Positions 1 through 9,344 of a DNA stretch of 19,821 bases are shown here, piece after piece. Each line of letters opens with the position of its first letter. Positions within the stretch are counted from its first letter, which is position 1. The notes under the pieces were generated by a model. It worked only from the letters and a program-made list of their open reading frames with translations, made no database searches and had not been told where the DNA came from. Source of the DNA: Larix sibirica (lineage: Eukaryota; Streptophyta; Pinopsida; Pinales; Pinaceae); contig NWUY0300010473.1 in NCBI GenBank assembly GCA_004151065.3, forward strand, positions 91,185 to 111,005, given 5' to 3'. A program made the translations under genes and the position numbers.

Positions 1-105
1 GGACAACCATCTGAAGATGCAATGTGGATGACAAAAATGGATATTTTCAATTATAATGTGGACCCCGAAGACTTATTGAAGAGTTCTTTTTCTCCCCTAG
101 AGTAA
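1..105 (+). pseudogene. C-terminal end of a Ty3/gypsy-type retrotransposon polyprotein (partial)
   Basis: Frame 1 is open from the window edge for 34 codons and stops at TAA 103-105. It starts G-Q-P-S-E-D-A-M-W and ends S-S-F-S-P-L-E. The G-x-P-x-E-D-A-x-W pattern is typical of the chromodomain-like or integrase C-terminal tail of plant Ty3/gypsy polyproteins, where the usual form is W-K-G-x-P-x-E-D-A-T-W-E. Only the tail lies in the window, so protease, reverse transcriptase, RNase H and the integrase core cannot be assessed. A probable LTR begins three bases after the stop, the expected order for a polyprotein end. It may come from a broken element; the ancestral frame could have run a little further than this TAA. 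The family call rests on one short motif. Confidence 0.5.
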
Positions 106-107
106 GA

Positions 108-510
108 TGTAGGAGCATCGACCTAAGTTCTATGTTTTCAGATTAAAGTAGTCTATGCTATTTGCCTTCTAATAGTTCCAGAATGTCTAGGGTTAGTTAC
201 TGATTAACTGTAATTAGTTTTGATTATAATAATGGCGAGTTTCCCCTCATGTCCTCTAATATTGCAAGGGATATCTCAAGGATAGGGTTTTTTATATATT
301 GCTGTCTATAGGAGTCCAGATCCTGCTTAGTCAAATCTGACCGGTTTGTGGGAGTCTTATTTAATCATGGATGTAAATAGAGCAAAGGGTTGTTAATGAA
401 ATGAAGAACATAGCACCCATACTCTGCGTTTAACTGTTAATCCCCATCTTCTTTCAATAACTAGATCTGTGTAAATTCCCTGTGTATGTGTGAATTGAGT
501 GTTACTAACA
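108..510 (+). repeat. Probable LTR (about 403 bp) of the same gypsy-type element
   Basis: The segment begins TGTAGG just after the polyprotein stop and ends TAACA, giving the usual TG...CA termini. Length is ordinary for a plant Ty3/gypsy LTR. Boundaries are inferred only from position and end dinucleotides because no second copy is in the window. The polypurine tract is weak: the bases just upstream are AGAGTAAGA. Bases after 510 (ATTTTCAGAAGCC) loosely resemble the plant initiator-Met primer-binding site TGGTATCAGAGCC, but with insertions. Confidence 0.4.
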
Positions 511-1002
511 GGGATTTTCAGAAGCCAAAGCCGTGACACCTTCATTCGAACACAGAGAGCGAAATTGATTGGTGCACTGATCAATTTACGAAAACACAGT
601 CAATCAATCCGTGGAGTGAATTCTGGACAATCTGGATTAGAGGTGGAGGAAGATCGACGGTTCAAGACAGATTTCGGAATGCCGAAGTGGAAGTTTGTTA
701 AGCCTGGATGAGCTAAGATCAAGCGGTGGAGAGCGAGGCCGAATAGATCGATGACTTATATGGTATTTCGCTGAGGTGAAGTACGCCGGAGTTAGACCTC
801 CGAAATCCAAACTAGATGTCTCACATTGATCACAAATCAATGGAACAAAAAAGCCGATAAAGAGATCAACGGTTCGGACAACGTTTCACTGGTGAATGTG
901 AGCAAGAGTTAACCAAAGAAATGGATGCGAAATCTCTATTGAATTCACCCTAAGTCGAATTGACCCAACCATTGATCCGACCACTTGCCGATCGGAAGGT
1001 GT
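511..1002 (+). other. Leader-like sequence downstream of the LTR, no gene recognised
   Basis: The stretch has higher GC than most of the window. Short open frames exist but show no recognisable motif and no conserved partner. If the match at 511 is a primer-binding site, this would be the 5' untranslated or gag-leading part of a second, head-to-tail gypsy unit. Otherwise it is flanking DNA. Confidence 0.25.
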
Positions 1003-1300
1003 TAAACAACTGCGGAGGGCACATTTGCGATCCGACGGTTCACAACGATTGCGGGAGGATATTTGCGGAGAGTGATTGCGGAAAGCAATTGCGAGAAATT
1101 TGTGAAGGCCACATCTACAATTGCGGAAGGAAGGTCGCTGCGGAAAGGCGACTGCGGAAAGGTGAATTGTAGGCGAGAATTGCGGAAAGACTTTCGTTCG
1201 ACACTCCGCAATCAGGTGGGATCCACAAACCACAAGTCTTGTAAAATCCAGTTTATCGCCAGTTTGAGGTCCTTCGTTCAATGACTGATTGCGGAAGAAA
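1003..1300 (+). repeat. CpG-rich block of degenerate TTGCGGAA-type repeats
   Basis: A core TTGCGGAAAG or a near variant recurs about twelve times at irregular 10-30 bp spacing, for example near 1011, 1025, 1049, 1063, 1075, 1089, 1120, 1139, 1152, 1178 and 1288, with one inverted copy (CCGCAAT) near 1206. The block is far richer in CpG than anything else in the window. No single reading frame explains the repetition, and both strands stay partly open only because the repeat lacks stops. It could be a degenerate satellite-like stretch in a retrotransposon leader, or a regulatory array. Confidence 0.6.
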
Positions 1301-1715
1301 GATTTATCTGTTCTTTGCTAAATTTGGAGGTTCATATAACTTTGGAACCTACCTAATCCTGGGATACTGGATCACATAACTTGGTGACACCTTTTTAAAA
1401 TGAACATCAAATATTCCTCATACATGATTTAAGAAAAATAGTTCTATATGGTTAGTTATTTAGCACTCTAGACACAAAACCTACACCTTAAATTTTCTTA
1501 GTTCAACACCAAATACTCGTAATTTACTTGCAAAACTGTCAATAACACTAATTTTAATATTTCTAAGAAATGCATGCAGAAACCAAATAAAAATCCAAAT
1601 CAAATTATGCAAAATGCTATGAATTCTACATTCAATTCTCTACAAGTTAATTTTATATTATGCCATGACTCCATATCTATATGTTTAAAACCAAGTTACC
1701 CTTATTTCTTAATCC

Positions 1716-1800
1716 CAATAAAATGCATACATAAAACTTTAAAATACACACATGTTTTTTAAATTCAATAAAATGCCTACATAAAGCTTTAAAATACACA
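1716..1800 (+). repeat. 35-bp direct repeat, period 50 bp
   Basis: The segment starting CAATAAAATGC at 1716-1750 recurs at 1766-1800 with two substitutions (A to C and A to G). The 15 bp between the copies are unrelated T-rich sequence. It is best explained as a local tandem duplication. Confidence 0.8.
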
Positions 1801-2180
1801 GCTAGAACAAAGCATACTTGCCATATCTTGAAATTTAAACTAGAAGATTTTTTAAATCTCTTACTCTGGCTTATAAATTTAACTTACATGTAAAGTGACT
1901 TGTTAGTTTCTCTCTTGCTAGGCAGATCATTTTTACTAACCCTTAGTTGAGTTTACTACATTGTTATGTTGTCGACAAAGCTTATTATGTGGTGAGATGG
2001 GTTCTTGATTTATAAAAAAAAAAACTTAATTGTCAACGACTGCCTTGCATCAAACATTAATAAAACAAAATAAATTATAATACATGAGTAAGAGCTAAGA
2101 TTTTAAATTCGATAATTATTTCATTATAATATGTTTTTAAAGTATTTTGGTATTGGTTTGGAAAAACATTATTTATTAGT

Positions 2181-2266
2181 GGATTGATTAAAACACTACA
2201 AACCTTAGGTTGTTTGATTGGATTGATTAAAACATTACAAACCTCAATTATGTTGTTTGGTTGATT
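2181..2266 (+). repeat. Imperfect tandem dimer, about 40 bp unit
   Basis: Both copies begin GGATTGATTAAAACA and continue with ACTACAAACC or ATTACAAACC, then GTTGTTTG plus GATT. Unit 1 is 2181-2219; unit 2 is 2220-2266 with a few extra bases in its second half. The preceding GGTTTGG repeats the same GTTTGGTTG theme. No terminal inverted repeat was found that would make it a MITE. Confidence 0.7.
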
Positions 2267-2716
2267 ATGTCGTGGCATTATAATAAAATAAAAAATAAAA
2301 TTTAGAATCTTTATTTTGTTTTTAAATGAAATAATTCATAAAATATTATATAATTTATATTTTCAAAAATTAATACTATAAATGAGAAGTTATGATATCA
2401 ACCAAAAAAACATTTAGTATCGTTAACATGTGCATACTAACCACTTAAAATAATCTAAACATTTCATATCCATTGGTACCAACTTAAAAGAATCTAAACG
2501 TACTTCATATACACAAAAACATGGAGACATTATTTTAAGTCCACATCACATGGTATATATATTAATTAATTATATCTAACTTATTGTTGTAGCGACCTTA
2601 AAAGAACAAATAAAAGACAAAACGGGATCATATTACAAAATCACAGGATATTCTTATATGTATCAATTTATTGCATTGATAAAAACGAATAACTATGTAT
2701 GGATAAGATGCATAAG

Positions 2717-2797
2717 GATAATGCTTATGTGTCTTTTTGAAAAAAAAAAGATAATGCTTACGTGTCTTTTTGAAAAAAAAAAATAATGCTTATGTGT
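2717..2797 (+). repeat. 33-bp tandem repeat, about 2.4 copies
   Basis: Units starting GATAATGCTTA lie at 2717-2749 and 2750-2782, with a partial third at 2783-2797 lacking the first G. Units 1 and 2 differ by one T/C change and each ends in an A run. It lies just beyond the poly-T end of the SINE-like relic. Confidence 0.85.
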
Positions 2798-2809
2798 AAT
2801 CTTTATTCA

Positions 2810-3000
2810 TTTTTTTTTAATTTACAAGTGTTATACATAAATTTTACATATTTTATTATAATGGATTATAAAATATTGTTACTTTTAATATAATAATTAT
2901 AAAAAATTAGGATCTTTGGATTTGAATTTATGACCTAAGGCCTTGTCATTGACATCATGGCTTAGGTGGATGATTCAACCAATTGAGCTAACCTTTAGAT
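2810..3000 (-). mobile_element. tRNA-derived SINE-like relic (minus strand)
   Basis: On the minus strand, 2979-2990 reads TAGCTCAATTGG, matching the polymerase III A-box consensus TRGCNNAGYNGG at 11 of 12 positions. About 50 bp downstream, 2918-2928 reads AATTCAAATCC, matching the B box GGTTCGAATCC at 8 of 11, with every mismatch G to A. The minus-strand 5' end near 3000 (GATCT) can pair with AGATC at 2911-2915, a remnant of an acceptor stem. The relic ends in a T run (A run on the minus strand) at 2810-2818, as expected for a SINE tail. The T arm no longer folds, so it is not a functional tRNA. No target-site duplication was found. A degraded tRNA pseudogene is the alternative. Confidence 0.5.
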
Positions 3001-3675
3001 CATGATAAATGCCGACCCAAAAACCTTACTAAGTGACAGGGTCATTCTTCTCCACTACGATTTAGATTTGATTGAGATATGCGTGACCTTGGTTGCTAAC
3101 AACACTATTATTATAGTAAATGTTGATGAAATGGATGTTGTTGGAGGTTCTATTGGTCATGGCCAAGGTTTTGGCAATGGGGGAGATAGGAGATAAATTG
3201 TTTCAATAGGGGTCAATCTTAGAGTGGGTTTCCAATAATAAAGTTACTAGTAAACGAGAGGTCCATATGGCTTGAGTTTTGACCAAGTACTGTCGAAGTC
3301 TCCTGGAATGTACCAAGCATCAATTAAACTCCAAAGTTTCATTGTAGCGACTTGACATGGACATATTGATGTACCATTTTTCCACATGCTTGACATGTTG
3401 ACCCCCATAGAGGAGTCTATGTAAGCCATAAACTATTCTTGATAGTGGGTGGGCATTCTCTTGGGGAATTGATGAATAAAACATATATCATAACATTGAG
3501 GCATGGGAGGCAATCAAAAGGATAAACATGGTTGAATTTATATCCAACTATGGTGGTTACAAAATGGTCCAAATGACCCTTTCTAACTAACTAAACTAAT
3601 CTTGCGCTTCCTCGTTCTCCGCGAATGACCCTTTCTTCCGCGGATGGTCCTTCTTCGCAGTTGTTGGCTTCACAA
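3001..3675. other. Unassigned flank left of the large LTR element
   Basis: No gene is recognised. A 64-codon plus-strand frame (3002-3196) and a 60-codon minus-strand frame (3247-3429) are present without known motifs. The minus frame has varied, protein-like composition (for example IPGDFDSTWSKLKPYGPLV) and a minus-strand TATA-like GGATATAAATTC lies upstream of it near 3536-3547, so a broken minus-strand retroelement is possible but weakly supported. Positions 3573-3661 hold short CpG-rich imperfect repeats. The LINE-like fragment at the far right end of the large element has no visible counterpart here. Confidence 0.4.
3573..3661. repeat. Short CpG-rich imperfect repeats (GACCCTTTCT / CCGCG motifs)
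   Basis: GACCCTTTCT occurs twice, near 3575 and 3627, and TCCGCG-type motifs recur at about 3618, 3636 and, degenerate, at 3655. On the minus strand the block contains GCGGAAGAAAG, an 11-base string also present on the plus strand near 1290. The small size makes chance similarity possible. Confidence 0.4.
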
Positions 3676-3904
3676 TGTTCATTTTTATTTCAATAAAATG
3701 GAGGGCTGATGTAGATAGCAGATTTCTTGTTCTTTTGTTTTGGCCTAGCTCCAATCAGTTTAGCAGTTAATTTTCAGACAATCAGTTCAATTTTTAAGAG
3801 TGCAATTGTCTAATCAACAATAAAAGAGGTTATCAGTTGTTGCAAGAAATTCCTATGATGGTTTGAGGTTTTCATAATTCCGGTAACACGCTAGAGTCAC
3901 CAAA

Positions 3905-6900
3905 ATGCCTATTTATTACTGAAATTCCCAACATTGCAGTCCAACCTTTTTCAGCCAGCCCAAGCAATACTCTTTCAATTCAAACACCCAAGCCTCATGT
4001 GTCCAATCCTTTTCTCATAATTCCATCCGCTCGTACCACCATTTGCAGCAGGAAAAGGTAATTTGAATGGATTTTTTAATTACCTGACTGCTACTAGAAT
4101 CCTAACAAATTCTTGTTCCAATGATTAGATTAGACTCTCATGGAAGCATAAGTATTTCATGTTCCAACATTCTTTCAAGCGTCATTCTAGATTCATGATA
4201 AACTCTAGATCATATTATCATTCCAACATTATATCTAGTTCCAGATCCTCTAGGTACCAAAAGCAAAAAGCCAAGAGATCAGCCTTTCCCAAGTTTACAA
4301 TTTTATAGAGGTTGGATCTCAAGGTTTTCATTAAAAAAAGATCAGATTCCAGATTGCACTAGGATTGGAAAATATTATATCAGAGTTCAAGTATACATAG
4401 TGTTTAGATGCCAAGAATATTGCGAGGCTAAAACCGGAATTTGGCCCTGGACGCTTCTAGTAGCATAGAAATAAAGACTTCATGCAGGAAAGGATCATTT
4501 CAATTTAGCTATTAAATTTAGGTAACATTTTTTTGCACTTATTCAAGTATATGAATAATCAAGGATTTTGTAAATGATACATATTATTATTCTCGATGAA
4601 GTTTCATTAAATCATGTTTTGTTATTAAAAAAAACTTATATTTATCCCCTTATGAGTTGATACTGTTATTTCCATAAAAAACTTCCAATCAACAATCGAC
4701 ACTATCGGTAGTCATTATTTCATCCCAAATCAGCAAGTATCATGCATATATCTTGCAACATGTGATTCATCATTCCAATCTGAGCCAATCTGACACACTA
4801 GTACCAATAGATTTATCTATAAATCTGACCTCCACTTATCCCACAACCACTTTCCTATTCCATCATATTTCCTTATTTCTCATGTATCGTCCAAAAAGGA
4901 CTACAATTTATGTTGAATTAGGAAAGGTAGAGATCAATATTTTTATCACAATGGGGAAAAGATCAGTGATCATTACAAGGATACATGAGCCTCAAACCTT
5001 GGAGCTATTTAATGGNGACACACTAGTACCAATAGATTTATCTATAAATCTGACCTCCACTTATCCCACAACCACTTTCCTATTCCATCATATTTCCTTA
5101 TTTCTCATGTATCGTCCAAAAAGGACTACAATTTATGTTGAATTAGGAAAGGTAGAGATCAATATTTTTATCACAATGGGGAAAAGATCAGTGATCATTA
5201 CAAGGATACATGAGCCTCAAACCTTGGAGCTATTTAATGGAGACTCGACTTGCAGAGAATTGTTCCAGCATGCAGGTTGGTTTGGTTTTTTTGAGAAACT
5301 CAAGGGGTATAATGGCGATGTTACATTGGTGTTTGCTCTAATCTTTGATGGCACATGCACTAACATGGGTAGTTTGCTAATCCTAGTTTATGAAGCCTCA
5401 ATTTAAGTGGTTACATGATTATTTCAAGTGGGTGAGAGATGGTTAAGAACCAGAAATTACTAGTTAATTCATCGAAACAAATTATGATGGGAGAGGCACC
5501 AACTCCAACTTGGGCGATGTGGGCACAAACGAATTGTTTGGCGAAAAAATGGCCTAATGTTGCATCTTTCATCCAGAAGTATATTACTTATGATGGGACG
5601 TACAACCTCATTTACCTTTACCATATTCGAATAATGTTGCATTTGAAAGAAGGGGACTTGGTAAACTTGCCCTATTTTATGTGGAAAATTCTAACAAAGA
5701 TGGTCGTCATTGTCCAAAAGTATCCTGATAATGCAAATATCAACCTATGTCACGATGGGTTGATTAAGTTGACCATCTTAGTTGAATTGGATAAATATGG
5801 CATTAATTAGGAACAATTCTTGTAAGAAAATGGGTTTCAGTCAAAATCAATCATGGAAAACTCTTATTCGTGTGAATTGAATCCAATGCCCTGACAATTT
5901 GGGAATAATAGTGTAGAAGGAGGTTCTGAGAGAACAAGGGAATGCATCACACCACAAATGGAATGTGAAACAAAAAGGAAAATAACTATAAGTTTGACTG
6001 AAGAATCAAATATAGGAGGATGTAGCACAGAGCATAATCGAGGAAAAGGGCACGAGAAGAAACGGTTTTTGAAAGGCCCCCTTGGCGACCATGGACTAGG
6101 TTTTCACAAGTCAAGCATACAAAGCCTATACAAGTATAATAAATCTAGTTGGAGCCAGTGGAACTAGAATTGAATGTGTTTGAATGTGAACCAGAACCTT
6201 GTCAACCTATATTTGTGCACTAGGGCAGAAAAGAAAAAGGAAAGAAAAAGAGGTAAGTTCTAAAGAACCCAATTCCCTTTTGCAAAAGAAGAACAAACAA
6301 ATTAGGAAATTAAGAAAGCAAATTCAGACATTCGAGGTCCTATATAGATGTATTAAGTCTGAGAACAAGTGACTTATGGAATAGGGAAAGAAATTAAGGA
6401 AGGAGAATGAGAAATTAAAAACAAGGTTCCATTTTCTTAAGAAGCAGGCACAAGGTTGGTACAAAAAGAATAAGAAGATTTATCATCAAAATAGGTAGTT
6501 GAAAATTAAACTAATCATGCAGAAGGGCACTAATAAAAAGCCTAGGACCATACTAGATTTATTAGCAATGGCAGCAAAAGTGATATCTCCCCCTAACCCT
6601 CCACCTGGACCTGTTGAAACAAATGAGAAAGGTATGAAAATTGCTCAAGAGTTCATAAATCAAATACTATACAATATTCTTGTTAATACCTTAGCAATTT
6701 CATCTGTTCAACTTAATAGTATCTAGTGGAAAGAAAAAGAAGAAATGTATGTTTTAGGGTTGATTTATAAGGACCAATACAAATACGAGATACAAAGGAT
6801 GCAAGAACGATGGTTTTCTCAACACCTGGAGGTAGAAAGGAAATGTAAGTTAAAAATTTAGGGCTCCAACAACAGTTAAAGGTAAAAGAGTTCAAAGTAC

Positions 6901-7754
6901 AAAGAATAGAAGGACTCACCCTATAGGATATTACTTGCAAGTGTCTAAGTCGACTTTATCTTGTCTACATTCATGAACAATGGACTAATTTTAGAATCAA
7001 AAGATTAATCGCAGGGAAGAAGTATGAGATCAACAGTGTTATTGATTTTATTAAGATATACTTTGAGTCCTCTGATAATGAACATAATATTTTGTGTTAA
7101 TTGCATCAATTTGATTTCTTTTTACAAGAGGAGACAAGGTGGAACCCTAATCATTTGGTTGGAGATGTTCAACTTAGAGCTTTCACCTCTTTTATGCAAA
7201 ACCAAATCAAGTGGAGAAAGGATATGGATCAATATGAACAAAACAAAATCCATTCTAGGTCAATGGTCCGAAGTGAATATCTAATACTTGGGGAGGTTAT
7301 CAATGATCACCAAGAATTTTTGTCTGAATATAATAGGGTGAAACTATTTAGGAATCATCCTAGGATGGCTATTCATAACTTTGAAGAAGTCTGTAATATC
7401 CATACCATGGAAGTTGTGTCATATTTTAAAGAGAGATGGAAACTATTGCTGAAAGTATTTCAACAATGATATCCAATGACCTTTCACTTGTTTTTCTCAG
7501 CCATAACTCGGTCTCATTTGTATATTGATTCTTTAAGGAGAATCAGAACTAGATGGATAGGGCTTCGATTTCATTTCCTACTGAGGTGGTGTGCAAGGAA
7601 AATCTATCAAGTTTCCTATCATTGGGATGAATTTCAAGAAAATACAACATGGACATAAGTTCACAAGTGTTTGGGATACTATGCAAAAACTGAGTTTGGT
7701 CATCTTTCATATAATTGGGATTATATGCATTCAATATTACTTGAAGAGGATTAA
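3905..7754 (+). pseudogene. Decayed ~1,200-codon ORF inside the LTR, copy A
   Basis: The likely start is ATG 3905-3907 (MPIYY), conserved in copy B. The end is E-E-D-TAA at 7752-7754, also conserved. In order there is a Ser/Asn/Gln-rich N-terminus with HNSI and QQ stretches (3905-4200), a Cys-containing patch R-I-G-K-Y-Y-I-R-V-Q (about 4340-4430), a globular part with TTIYVELGKVEI and YHIRIMLHLKEG (4753-5810), a Lys/Glu-rich coiled coil (6280-6480), a Pro-rich linker SPPNPPPGPVETNE (about 6586-6630) and a basic aromatic C-terminus (6957-7754). At least five frame changes and many stops break it, including TGA inside the start region (codon 6). Codons also present in copy B but intact there show these are later lesions. 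I do not recognise a named family with certainty. The FLWKSLTKM and IQKYIT patterns weakly recall plant transposon-associated proteins annotated as putative plant transposon protein (Transposase_32-like). Catalytic residues are not identifiable. Confidence 0.6.
4792..5240 (+). repeat. Identical 224-bp direct repeat around a single N (assembly join)
   Basis: Positions 4792-5015 and 5017-5240 are identical by eye, separated only by N at 5016. Copy B at the same place (about 14716-14940) has a single version. Offset 225 is a multiple of three, so the frame stays open across the join and creates an inflated 217-codon frame at 4753-5406. Two overlapping contig ends left unmerged is the simplest explanation. 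Confidence 0.9.
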
Positions 7755-8421
7755 TCGGTTGCATGGGGACATGCAACAATCTCAACGTGGGTGGGTGTTA
7801 AGTCTCCACTTTATATTGATTTTGATTGATGATTGTGTCATTTTTACTTGGTAAATGCCTATTTTGTCATCTAGATCATCCTTCATCTAAAATCATATGA
7901 TCCCCGCAAAACTTCATCTAAATTATAATTTAAGGTATTGTGGCAATATTTACATTAATTCTTGTTATTTGTTACTTAAATAGTGTTAAAAACTATTCTA
8001 TGGTTAATGATTACCATTGTTGCAAGAAACCCAGGTTACTATAATGTGATTATTTTCGATGGAAGCACTGGAGAAATGGGATATCTGACACTTGGGATGC
8101 ATTCTATAAGTCTTGGATATGATCATGCTTCATTTGGATCGTGAAGTAAGTCCTCGGAAGTCGAGTGGAAGTTCAACGAAACATTCGGATCAACGTAGAG
8201 CAATATTGACCTATATATTACCAAATTTCCAGATTGTTCTGGTAGCATGCTTGTTGGTTAATAGGGTGGCACATCTCTAGAATAAAGATGGCCACATGGG
8301 TTTTGTTTTTAGTTTCCATGAAATAGTTTTTCTCCTTCGACAATGGACCCAGGACTGTTGAAGGAACCACCAACCTCTAGAACACTTGTACGATTAAGAA
8401 ATGTGTTCCGGTGCATCAATG
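7755..8421 (+). other. U3 sequence between the ORF end and the hairpin, copy A
   Basis: Non-coding sequence with clear similarity to 17445-18112 in copy B, including the shared string GGTAGCATGCTTGTTGG and a following TTAATAGGGTGGCACATCTCTAGA block. Such strong preservation of a non-coding stretch fits LTR identity. Nothing else is recognised in it. Confidence 0.55.
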
Positions 8422-8440
8422 CAAGATTACTATGAAAATG

Positions 8441-8474
8441 GATAATTGCATGTATTTCGTATCATGCAATTATC
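8441..8474 (+). promoter_or_regulatory. Conserved 12-bp hairpin in U3, copy A
   Basis: GATAATTGCATG (8441-8452) and CATGCAATTATC (8463-8474) are perfect inverted repeats around a 10-base loop. Copy B retains all 24 stem bases while its loop has changed. It sits about 160 bp upstream of the TATA box. Possible roles are an RNA hairpin near the 3' end of the transcript or a protein-binding palindrome. The sequence repeats at 10941-10974 inside the apparent assembly duplication. Confidence 0.65.
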
Positions 8475-8632
8475 AATTTATCATACGTAAATTTGTTATT
8501 TTACTATATTAAATGACTCTAGAAATAGATCACTTATCCTTTGGCTACAATTAATCTTAGAATGTTTGTAATCAATTGACAAGCCTAGAAAACAGGGGAT
8601 TGTGTAATGCTTTCCTCCTATAACACTTCAGC

Positions 8633-8640
8633 TATATAAC
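8633..8640 (+). promoter_or_regulatory. Putative LTR TATA box, copy A
   Basis: TATATAAC lies in an otherwise conserved context (AACACTTCAGC before, AAGGATGAGC after). Copy B has the better TATATAAA at the same place. It would put transcription start near 8660-8670, dividing U3 from R and leaving the large ORF upstream of the promoter. The artefact copy is at 11133-11140. Confidence 0.5.
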
Positions 8641-9341
8641 AAGGATGAGCTTAGTCTCTAGGGGGGATTGTTCATGATGTGTTGTTGTGTTATTATACAT
8701 TGTTGAACTTCATTCTCTAATGATCAATATAAATCAGGTTGTTGCTTAAACATTATTATTATTATTGTGATTTAAATCCTGTAGTTTTGTCTACGGTGCA
8801 TCCCCAACCAGGATGGCCCCCTGACTTGGGTATGCACTGTAATGTTATTCAATTAACTTAGTTTTGAACTTATAGATTTAATTGTGTTTTTATTTCATAG
8901 ATCAATTTATTACTTAACTTGCATATTTGATTGCTCTATCATTCAATAGATTAATTTATTATCTTTAATTGCTTTATTGAATGATTGGTTAATTTATTCA
9001 TTATTTCATTATTTTATGTTTGAACGAGTTAATGGAATTCCATGGTTGGTGTGGTGTGTTCTCAGAATCTCAACAAGGTGATATTGCGGGAATTCTAAAA
9101 ACTAAATTTACAGAACTTAGATTAACTATGGGATTTATGAGTTTAATTTATGTTATAAGATTTCCTCTTGGTTCTTCTTGATACCTGGAATTGATTTATA
9201 AAGCAAGTTGTTATTTTAAATTCGTTAGAGTTATATTAGTTAAGTTTATAATCCTACATATACTTTGCTTGCATCTCATAAGTTCATGAATCCCGATTGA
9301 TAATTAAATGCTTATAATTTAAGCAATTATATTGAGTGACA
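8641..9341 (+). repeat. R-U5 portion of the 5' LTR (AT-rich)
   Basis: About 700 bp without coding potential and collinear with copy B (18316-19191). It includes an ATT microsatellite near 8752-8767 that copy B lacks, and a conserved GCATCCCCAACCA block near 8799-8811. It ends at TGACA directly before the primer-binding site. Confidence 0.55.
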
Positions 9342-9344
9342 TTT

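Larger units (their letters stand above)
1301..2715. other. AT-rich stretch with no gene recognised
   Basis: This region holds long A and T runs and frequent stops in all frames. The only structures I could support are two short imperfect direct repeats, listed separately. The short open frames inside it have biased, low-complexity composition and no recognisable domain. Confidence 0.6.
3676..9341 (+). repeat. 5' LTR-like arm (copy A)
   Basis: Starts TGTTCATTTT and ends GAGTGACA. In order it contains a 229-bp leader, a broken ORF of about 1,200 codons, a conserved hairpin, a TATA box and about 700 bp of AT-rich U5-like sequence. Similarity to the right arm starts within a few bases of 3676. 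An alternative start at TGATG near 3708 cannot be fully excluded because the preceding AAAATGGAGGG looks like a polypurine tract, though it too is shared by both arms. Raw length 5,666 bp includes the 225-bp duplication at 4792-5240. Confidence 0.7.

Noticed and set aside
393-840. Overlapping short open frames on both strands (393-584, 499-711, 637-840)
   Set aside because: They overlap in antisense, span the predicted LTR end and show no recognisable motif.
886-1284. 131-codon minus-strand frame and overlapping plus-strand frames
   Set aside because: The frames stay open because the TTGCGGAA repeat lacks stops; their residues simply mirror the repeat.
2911-3000. Functional tRNA gene on the minus strand
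   Set aside because: The A box is good, but the T arm does not pair and the B box has three mismatches; a relic fits better.
2717-3014. Target-site duplication for the SINE (GATAATGC versus GATAAATGC)
   Set aside because: Inexact, and the left match belongs to a local tandem repeat.
3247-3429. 60-codon minus-strand gene with TATA-like box upstream
   Set aside because: Protein-like composition only; no second copy, no motif and no extension of the frame.
8752-8767. ATT microsatellite as a regulatory element
   Set aside because: Absent from copy B, so probably slippage.
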